Made by a program: the position numbers and the translations under genes. 32,600 nt of DNA from Balneolaceae bacterium (GTDB lineage: Bacteria; Bacteroidota; Rhodothermia; Balneolales; Balneolaceae): the NCBI GenBank assembly GCA_021767245.1, contig JAASTO010000003.1, positions 1 to 32,600 of the forward strand, in the 5' to 3' direction. The notes under the pieces were generated by a model. The model did no database searches. It was not told the origin of the DNA and worked only from the letters and a program-made list of their open reading frames with translations. Shown here piece after piece: positions 26,530 through 32,600 of the stretch (positions are counted from its first letter, which is position 1; every line of letters starts with the position of its first letter).

Positions 26530-26558
26530 AATTAAATATAAAATGTGGTAGGCTTAAT

Positions 26559-26657
26559 GCAAGTCAGAGACTTGCTAAAGATCTACTCTTAAGTCAGCGC
26601 TCGGTAGGTTTTTGGATATCGAATAAAACTTTTTTGGCTCGCTGTAAGACTTAAGAG
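26559..26657 (+). repeat. Composite hairpin repeat, copy R3 (C-D only)
   Basis: Hairpin C at 26559-26575 is identical in stem and loop to R2 (GCAAGTC AGA GACTTGC). D arms at 26586-26595 and 26648-26657 are identical to R2. Hairpins A and B are missing. It stands just upstream of the transposase start and may contain or cover its promoter. Confidence 0.88.
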
Positions 26658-26711
26658 ATCTATGACCTATACATTTTTTTGTTTTCTATTCCTTTACAAC
26701 CACAATAGGAT

Positions 26712-26917
26712 CTTTTCAGTCTTGAGCGAAGCGGAGACTGAAAAGTTTATGCTCAGGAAGTCTCAGACTTCCAATACGCGCTTTGGTTTTTCTTAAGTCC
26801 AATTGCTGTTTGCCTTAATTCAAGTCACTGACTTGCTAGAAAGGAACTCTTAAGTCAGCGCTCGGTAGACACTGGATATCAGATAAGACTTTTTTGGCTC
26901 GCTTTAAGACTTAAGAG
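26712..26917 (+). repeat. Composite hairpin repeat, copy R4 (complete A-B-C-D)
   Basis: Hairpin A is at 26712-26745, identical to R2 in stem and loop. B is at 26756-26772 with the same stem but loop TCA instead of ACT. C is at 26821-26835, stem CAAGTC/GACTTG with loop ACT instead of AGA. D arms at 26847-26856 and 26908-26917 are identical to R2. The A, B and C stems are kept while the B-C spacer differs in sequence and length (48 versus 40 bp). Confidence 0.88.
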
Positions 26918-27330
26918 ATAGAAGAGAAGTAGAAAGATATTTTCGGGCTCTTCATATCATCTTTATATACGAAAAAATAAGAGTGGCTAAGCATTTCGTA
27001 AGATCATTTTTGGGACTGATGAATAATGTAAAACTACCTGAGAAAATTCTTTTCTTATCTGCCATTTCACATGATCCTACCTTTAAATCGTATATACAGG
27101 GCGAATTTTCTTAACAAAACAGTAACGATTTGTTGAAACCAAATAAATTGCTTTATACGGCATAAAAGGGCTTTTTTCGGTTAGAAAAGCGGTTCCATGC
27201 CTCTTGTATATACATTGTAAATATTGATATTCCGCGGGGCTGATGGTAATGTCGCAGGAGCTGAGATGATCACAGTTGTATAGGTGTCCTCTCAGGTACA
27301 AATGAACGAACACGACTAAAATAATCAGAT
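26918..27330. other. Gene-free leader region of the glucan-utilisation cluster
   Basis: No convincing gene is present; a 76-codon minus-strand frame at 27083-27313 has no protein-like pattern. Two copies of the palindrome GTATATAC are seen (27090-27097 and 27206-27213), the second inside a longer TGTATATACA. They could be regulator sites for the following operon, but AT-rich chance is possible. No exact TAnnTTTG box was found before the gene at 27331. Confidence 0.4.
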
Positions 27331-30300
27331 ATGAAAAAGCCCGTCTTTCTACTCATTATGTTATTGGGTATTTCCACTGCAATAATGGGTCAACAAGAAG
27401 AGGTTACCGTCGAGAAAACGCCAGAAGGCTGGCAGCTACTTGTTGATGGTGAACCTGAAATCATTAACGGTATGAACTGGGATTATTTCCCAAGAGGTAC
27501 CAACTACGCTTACAGTCTTTGGAATCAATCGCCGGAATTCATTAAGCGAGCCCTTGACTACGAAATGTCTTTACTTAAAAATATGGGGGTAAATGCCATT
27601 CGTGTTTATACCGGCATTCCTAAGCAGTGGATCACCTATATCTATGAGAACTACGGGATTTATACCATGCTCAATCACTCATTTGGCCGTTATGGTCTGA
27701 CCGTAGACGGAGCCTGGATGGCAAACACAGAATATTCTGATCCAAGAGTGAGAGAGTTATTACTTGGAGAGGTGACTCAACTGGTAGAAGAATATCAGGA
27801 CACTCCGGGTTTACTCCTTTTCTTATTAGGGAATGAAAATAATTACGGACTTTTCTGGGATGGAGCCGAGACGGAAGACATCCCTATGGAGGATAGAAAA
27901 TCCACCATTCGGGCACGTGCCATGTATGAGTTATTCAACGAGGCTGCGGTTCAGATGAAACAGATCGACGATAGCCGGCCTATTGCCATCGCCAACGGTG
28001 ACCTCCTGTTCATGGAGGTTATAACTGAGTTGTTGCCGGATATGGACATCTTCGGTACCAATACCTACCGGGGTATGACCTTCACCGACTTATATGAAAG
28101 AGTAAACAAAGAATATGATAAACCGGTGATGCTAACGGAGTTTGGTTCAGACAGATTTAACGCAAGAACGCTTCAGGAGGCACAAACTGAACAAGCAACT
28201 TATCTATTCAGTAACTGGAAAGAGATCTATAAAAATGCAGCCGGGATGGGCGGAAACGATAATTCGATCGGTGGTTTTACCTTTCAGTTCAGTGACGGAT
28301 GGTGGAAATATGGTCAGACAGAAGGCCTTAATACCCACGATACCAATGCCTCATGGTCGAATGGTGGTTATGAGTTTGATTTTGCGGAAGGTGAAAATAA
28401 CATGAATGAAGAATGGTTCGGTATTATGGCCAAAGGACCAACCGATCTGGAGGGGCATTATAAGTTATTTCCTCGAACAGCCTATTATGTCCTTAAAGAA
28501 GTTCATCAGTTCGATCCATATGGTCAGAATACAGGCCGAAATGATCTTGAACGACATTTTGAAAATATATCGATCATTGATGCAGATCTGAGAGCCAATG
28601 CAGGAGGCGGGCAAGCCGAGGGTAGTGCAGACCTGATAAATTTGAGCAGATTCTCAGCCACCTTTGAAACTTTTAACACTGGTGGCAGCAAGATCACAAC
28701 GCCTGAAGATGCAGACCCGGGTACCGTTCAGTATCCTGATGAGCAAGGCTTTGACCACATGCAATCCTACTTCATTGGGGTGGAAGCCAATCCGGCTCCA
28801 AACATGCGAGCAGAAGTAGTGACCAATATTCTGGGAAATGTGGCTGAAAATCCCATTGACGAGATCTTTTACGAGAACAGAGGCCGCGCCGTTGAGTTAC
28901 TGGGTCAGAATGGAAATATCACGGCTGAGTCGCTGAACAGAGTGGAAGTTTACAGCGCAAGCTACTCCTGGAATCAGGAGTATTTTAACCTGGATGGGTT
29001 CTACCGAACCGGACATTACCACTGGGGATACGAAGGTGATTTCTTTGGATTGTATCCTGAGGCCAATTACGGTGAGCAGATCGATATATATAACGGTATT
29101 GCCCCGTTTGGCTTTGAAGCCGAAGGTAAGAAGATGTTCGATGGATTTAAGCTCGCCTTTGGTCCACAATTGTGGTGGGGAGCTAACCCGGCAGTTCTGC
29201 TGAAGTATTCTACCAATGTAGGACAAACTTCATTGACCGGAATTTATCACGAAGATATTGAGAGACAGGGGGTGACCGGTAGTTCTTTTGCTATTCCTCA
29301 ACCTAAAACAAGGCGCGTAACCCTGGCAGCCGGACGTGATTTCGGCAATTTCGGGATCGAACTCGGAGGTATCTGGGCCGGTGAGCCATTAAATGGTCGT
29401 GAGTTCCAGCTGGTTAGAGAGCAATCTGATGGCAGTTATAATACCTATGTGGATGAGATCAAACCCGAGGATAACTGGGGTGGTAAGATCAAATTCACTT
29501 ACACCAAAGGCTTGTTCAATTGGTATGCACAATCGGCTGTAATGGGCCTTGTAGCTAATGGTGGAGCTGATCAAACCATGACCTTCACAGGATGGAGACT
29601 GAAAGACAGCGGAAGCGGAAATCAGTATAACGTTCTCTCAGGTTTTACCTACAACATTGGAAACCTGCAGGTTGCGCCAAACTTCCTCTGGCAGAAGCCG
29701 ATCGAAGGGCCGGTACCATCTGATCTGGATGCACCTGCACGACCGCGTAACATACTTGACGATCCATTTGTAGTAGGTGGTAACCGTGAGCAGATCGCCG
29801 GTGAGTTATTGCTAACCTACGATCCGACTCCCGGTACCTACATGTACGAGTGGAACAATGACATGGCTGAGGATGCCCGATTTGCGATGAGCTTAGGCTT
29901 TGTGTTCAGACACTTACCAACCACCAGGGATGCCGCCATTGGTATTTTGCCTGACGGACGTACATTCTTCCCATTCCCGGGAGCACCGCCTGCCGAAGAT
30001 CTATGGGAGGTCCACACACGGATCGTCTCCAAAGTGAACAGAGATCTCGGAATTATCGCCAACCTGTATGGTGGTGATGCACAAGCTAACGGCAGCGACC
30101 CGAGACTCATCAGTCGCTTTGGCGGTGATGTACGCATGATCTACAAGAAAATGAAATTCAGTGGATTTGTTAAAGTAGATGACTGGGGTCCATATGACTA
30201 CCACCGTGACTTCAACCTAACTTTCCCACTGCAGTTAATGGCTGATTTCTCAACCGATCTTGGTACACCTGACTGGTTCGATCTGCCTTCTACCCGTATT

Positions 30301-30468
30301 GGAGTAAGAGGAACCTGGAGATCATTGGATCAATATTCCCCAAGATACGCTCCCGCTTACATGATGGATCCGAGCGGAGAGATGGTTCCTGACCCTACAG
30401 CTCCCGGCTTTGGTAACGGTACTGAGTGGGAGTTCAGAACCTACATACAAATTGATATTACGAATTAA
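27331..30468 (+). CDS. Predicted clan GH-A glycoside hydrolase fused to an outer-membrane-type beta barrel
   Basis: 1045 aa. The signal peptide ends about Gly20 before Gln21. Residues 40-400 form a GH2/GH72-like TIM barrel: substrate-strand INGMNWDYFPRG, then LKNMGVNAIRVYTG, LLGNENNYG with the acid/base candidate Glu169, and VMLTEFGSD with the nucleophile candidate Glu270. Both catalytic carboxylates are therefore present. From about 490 to the end the sequence changes to alternating aromatic/hydrophobic strands with short turns (SYSWNQEYFNLDGFYRT, FKLAFGPQLWWGANPAVLLKYSTN, VTLAAGRDFGNFGIELGGIWAG), like a porin-type barrel. It is followed 15 bp later by a glycan-binding lipoprotein and then GH16, so beta-1,3-glucan is the likely substrate (inference). 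Family number not assigned. Confidence 0.8.
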   Translation: MKKPVFLLIMLLGISTAIMGQQEEVTVEKTPEGWQLLVDGEPEIINGMNWDYFPRGTNYAYSLWNQSPEFIKRALDYEMSLLKNMGVNAIRVYTGIPKQWITYIYENYGIYTMLNHSFGRYGLTVDGAWMANTEYSDPRVRELLLGEVTQLVEEYQDTPGLLLFLLGNENNYGLFWDGAETEDIPMEDRKSTIRARAMYELFNEAAVQMKQIDDSRPIAIANGDLLFMEVITELLPDMDIFGTNTYRGMTFTDLYERVNKEYDKPVMLTEFGSDRFNARTLQEAQTEQATYLFSNWKEIYKNAAGMGGNDNSIGGFTFQFSDGWWKYGQTEGLNTHDTNASWSNGGYEFDFAEGENNMNEEWFGIMAKGPTDLEGHYKLFPRTAYYVLKEVHQFDPYGQNTGRNDLERHFENISIIDADLRANAGGGQAEGSADLINLSRFSATFETFNTGGSKITTPEDADPGTVQYPDEQGFDHMQSYFIGVEANPAPNMRAEVVTNILGNVAENPIDEIFYENRGRAVELLGQNGNITAESLNRVEVYSASYSWNQEYFNLDGFYRTGHYHWGYEGDFFGLYPEANYGEQIDIYNGIAPFGFEAEGKKMFDGFKLAFGPQLWWGANPAVLLKYSTNVGQTSLTGIYHEDIERQGVTGSSFAIPQPKTRRVTLAAGRDFGNFGIELGGIWAGEPLNGREFQLVREQSDGSYNTYVDEIKPEDNWGGKIKFTYTKGLFNWYAQSAVMGLVANGGADQTMTFTGWRLKDSGSGNQYNVLSGFTYNIGNLQVAPNFLWQKPIEGPVPSDLDAPARPRNILDDPFVVGGNREQIAGELLLTYDPTPGTYMYEWNNDMAEDARFAMSLGFVFRHLPTTRDAAIGILPDGRTFFPFPGAPPAEDLWEVHTRIVSKVNRDLGIIANLYGGDAQANGSDPRLISRFGGDVRMIYKKMKFSGFVKVDDWGPYDYHRDFNLTFPLQLMADFSTDLGTPDWFDLPSTRIGVRGTWRSLDQYSPRYAPAYMMDPSGEMVPDPTAPGFGNGTEWEFRTYIQIDITN

Positions 30469-30483
30469 GAAGAGGCTAGAACC

Positions 30484-32373
30484 ATGAATAAAATGTATAT
30501 AAAAAACTTTACACGTACGATTCTGGCAGGGTTTCTGCTCATATTCGCGGCAACCGGGTGCGAAAGATCGGTTGATGGATTAAAAGAACCGGAATTCCCC
30601 TCAAATCCTGATGTATTCATTGACAGTTTTAGTTCAGGCCTGGAATACTACCCTTTTGAAGGCTCCAGACCGGATGCTTTCAGTGTGGATGGAGAAGACA
30701 CCTACGATAACAGCGGAGCCTCCATGCGCTTTGATGTTCCCAACGAAGGCGATCCTGCCGGATCGTATGCCGGAGCTATTTTCCGTGATGAGAACGGAGG
30801 CAGAAACCTGACTTCTTACAACGCCCTTACCTTTTATGCAAAAGGTACCAAAGCCGGTACCATAAACGAGATCGGGTTTGGTCGAGATTTCTATGGGGAT
30901 GAGTACGCAGTGACCCTCAACAACCTTAAGCTGACTACTAATTGGGAACAATACATTGTTCCTATTCCCGATGCCTCTTTGCTTACTTCACAGCAGGGTA
31001 TGTTCTGGTATGCGGAAGGTCCGGAGGATGGAGACGGTTACTCATTTTGGGTGGATGAAGTGAAATTCGAGAATATTTCAACCCTGGCTCAGGCTCGTCC
31101 GGCTATCCAAAATGGGAATGAAGAGACTCAAACCAGTTTTATCGGTTCAACGATTCAGCTTCAGGGACTCAATTTTACCATCAATCAGGCGAATGGTGTG
31201 GATATAACCGTTGGAGCAGCTCCGGCTTATTTCGCCTTTGCTTCTTCAAATGAAAGCGTAGCCACTGTAAATGACAACGGAACCGTATCTGTAGTTGGGC
31301 AGGGAACCGCTGAGATCACGGCCACCCTTGGTGGTGAACAGGCAAACGGTTCCCTAACCGTAGAATCCATAGGTAACTTTACAGCGGCTCCAACTCCGAC
31401 AGAAGCTCCGGAAAGTGTGATCTCAATTTTCAGTGATACCTATGAGAATGTACCGGTCGATTTTTACAACGGATTTTATGCACCGTTTCAGACTACCACA
31501 TCCAATGACTTTTCAGTCGATGGAAACAATGTGTTGAACTATGAGAACTTCAACTTTGTGGGTATCGAATTCAATCAAAACGTACCGACCATTGATGGTT
31601 CTGAAATGGATTACCTCACGATGGATGTTTACCTCCCGAATCCAATTGAGCCAAACTCAGCATTGAGAGTTAATCTTAGAGATTTTGGAGCAGATGGTTC
31701 CTTTGATGGCGGTGATGATACCATTGTATCAACAACCATCAATGCCAGTAGTAATCCTGCCCTGGTTTCTGAACAATGGATAAGTGTTGAGCTTGATATA
31801 TCCGGTATGGCCAGCAAATCAAATCTTGGTCAGATCGTACTGGATTCTGACCTAGGTCCCGGATTACAAGGTGCCACTATATACGTAGATAATATCTATC
31901 TATACAAAGATGCATCTGTAAGTCAGGCTGCTCCATCTATCCCGATGACCTTTGATGAACCAAATATCAATTACACCTTTGATGTGTTCAATGGTGCCTC
32001 ATTCAGCGTTGTTGAAAATCCGGATCCATCCGGTACAAATACCGCATCTAACAATGTAGGTTCGATCACAAATATTGGTGCACAATACGAGGGAGCATTG
32101 GTGAACCTTGAGACTCCTCTGGATCTGAGTGCCGGTTCAACCATTACGGCTGATGTGTATTCCAATTCAGCCATTCCTGTTCTTCTGAAGTTTGAAGCAG
32201 GAGCCAATGGCGCAGCTGATATTGAGTTGACTGCGAATCATTCAGGTTCAGGCTGGGAAGAGCTGACATGGTCATTTAGTTCTTCAGATCAATATGGAAG
32301 AATCGTGTTCTTTATGGATGGTCCCGGAACGACAGCCGGTACCTTCTATCTGGATAACATAGTACAAAACTAA
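30484..32373 (+). CDS. Surface glycan-binding lipoprotein with BIG2 domain and CBM-like modules
   Basis: 629 aa. The lipoprotein signal ends FAATGC (Cys26); a Met at residue 4 is another possible start. Residues about 45-200 form a beta-jelly-roll carbohydrate-binding-like module (NEGDPAGSYAGAIFRD, YNALTFYAKG, YSFWVDEVKFEN). Residues about 200-297 are a BIG2 Ig-like domain (FASSNESVATVNDNGTVSVV, then GTAEITATLGG). A second jelly-roll-like module lies at about 312-480 (YLTMDVYLPNP, ATIYVDNIYLY) and a third at about 485-629 (ITADVYSNSAIPVLLKFEAG, GTFYLDNIVQN). It has no catalytic motif. This fits a surface glycan-binding protein that captures polysaccharide for the neighbouring enzymes. Operonic with the hydrolase before it and GH16 after it (23 bp). 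Confidence 0.85.
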   Translation: MNKMYIKNFTRTILAGFLLIFAATGCERSVDGLKEPEFPSNPDVFIDSFSSGLEYYPFEGSRPDAFSVDGEDTYDNSGASMRFDVPNEGDPAGSYAGAIFRDENGGRNLTSYNALTFYAKGTKAGTINEIGFGRDFYGDEYAVTLNNLKLTTNWEQYIVPIPDASLLTSQQGMFWYAEGPEDGDGYSFWVDEVKFENISTLAQARPAIQNGNEETQTSFIGSTIQLQGLNFTINQANGVDITVGAAPAYFAFASSNESVATVNDNGTVSVVGQGTAEITATLGGEQANGSLTVESIGNFTAAPTPTEAPESVISIFSDTYENVPVDFYNGFYAPFQTTTSNDFSVDGNNVLNYENFNFVGIEFNQNVPTIDGSEMDYLTMDVYLPNPIEPNSALRVNLRDFGADGSFDGGDDTIVSTTINASSNPALVSEQWISVELDISGMASKSNLGQIVLDSDLGPGLQGATIYVDNIYLYKDASVSQAAPSIPMTFDEPNINYTFDVFNGASFSVVENPDPSGTNTASNNVGSITNIGAQYEGALVNLETPLDLSAGSTITADVYSNSAIPVLLKFEAGANGAADIELTANHSGSGWEELTWSFSSSDQYGRIVFFMDGPGTTAGTFYLDNIVQN

Positions 32374-32396
32374 TAATCACTGTAATTGCATAAACT

Positions 32397-32600
32397 ATGA
32401 TGAGAAGCTTAAAATCCCTATCGGTTCTTGCCCTACTGCTGTTTATCTATTCCGGATGCAGCAGTAACAATGAGCCTGAAGATTCCTACACCAATATTGT
32501 CTGGCAGGATGAATTCGATCAGGATGGAAGTGTAGATGACGAACTATGGTCATTCGATATCGGCACCGGAGTTGAGATCTTTGGTCAGCCGGGATGGGGA
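32397..32600 (+). CDS. GH16 lipoprotein, laminarinase-like (5' part only)
   Basis: 68 codons are visible before the window ends. The signal peptide ends YSGC (Cys21, lipobox). After a short linker, IVWQDEFDQDGSVDDELWSFDIGTG and QPGWG match the start of GH16 beta-1,3-glucanases, where WxxDIGTG is followed by GWGNNELQ. The catalytic ExDxxE lies outside the window. The start at 32397 is an ATG directly followed by a second ATG; either could be used. Predicted role: cutting laminarin-type beta-1,3-glucan at the cell surface. Confidence 0.88.
   Translation, partial: MMRSLKSLSVLALLLFIYSGCSSNNEPEDSYTNIVWQDEFDQDGSVDDELWSFDIGTGVEIFGQPGWG

Larger units (their letters stand above)
25740..26917. mobile_element. 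RAYT locus: REP-associated tyrosine transposase with flanking composite repeats
   Basis: The unit consists of repeat R2, the transposase gene on the minus strand, then R3 (C-D only) and R4 (A-B-C-D). Repeats bound the gene on both sides, as in the REP/RAYT arrangement known from gamma-proteobacteria. No target-site duplication or IS200-type end could be defined, so the outer limits given are those of the repeats. Confidence 0.75.

Noticed and set aside
25740..26917. CRISPR array
   Set aside because: The repeated units are long multi-hairpin elements with irregular spacing and a transposase gene between them; no regular repeat-spacer pattern and no cas genes.
27083..27313. 76-codon minus-strand open frame before the glucan cluster
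   Set aside because: Cys/Tyr-rich with no hydrophobic or domain pattern; more likely regulatory DNA.

Overview
The window looks like a chromosomal stretch from a marine, heterotrophic member of the Balneolota/Bacteroidota. The evidence is: several upstream regions carry the Bacteroidota-type -7 box TAnnTTTG with little Shine-Dalgarno; there are many lipobox-bearing lipoproteins; a DUF5117/DUF4953-type metalloprotease, a DUF5723-like barrel and a B12-dependent fused mutase (IcmF) are present; and a beta-glucan (laminarin-type) degradation locus begins at the right edge. The exact genus cannot be read from the sequence. No rRNA, tRNA or CRISPR array was seen.

Left part (1-7370): a minus-strand pair, an orphan membrane histidine kinase followed 9 bp later by a secreted FecR-domain protein that runs off the edge. 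A small winged-helix-like gene diverges from it. Next comes a large minus-strand lipoprotein zinc metalloprotease with its own promoter and terminator, then alanine dehydrogenase (ald) with a clear promoter and terminator. Positions 7371-8214 hold no intact gene: a truncated coding remnant, short repeats, a hairpin and a decayed copy of a multi-hairpin repeat.

Middle (8215-19576): minus-strand lysS then a LolC/LolE-type permease. On the plus strand are a 749-aa lipoprotein and a translationally coupled outer-membrane barrel protein, then a small membrane protein. On the minus strand is an NAD-salvage pair pncB-pncA, preceded by a pair of lipoprotein genes (COG3014-like and LpoB-like) ending in a terminator that abuts the pncB start.

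Right (19629-25721): an Ig-like lipoprotein, an MscS channel and icmF, all on the plus strand. Downstream (25740-26917) lies the most distinctive element: a REP-associated tyrosine transposase (RAYT) gene between copies of a composite repeat. Each full copy holds four different hairpins in fixed order, all ending in GTC/GAC at the loop. A decayed copy lies 18 kb away, between convergent genes.

From 27331 to the end a glucan-utilisation cluster starts. It contains a predicted glycoside hydrolase whose TIM barrel appears fused to an outer-membrane-type beta barrel, a multi-domain glycan-binding lipoprotein with a BIG2 domain, and the start of a GH16 (laminarinase-like) lipoprotein. No SusC/SusD pair is visible inside the window.
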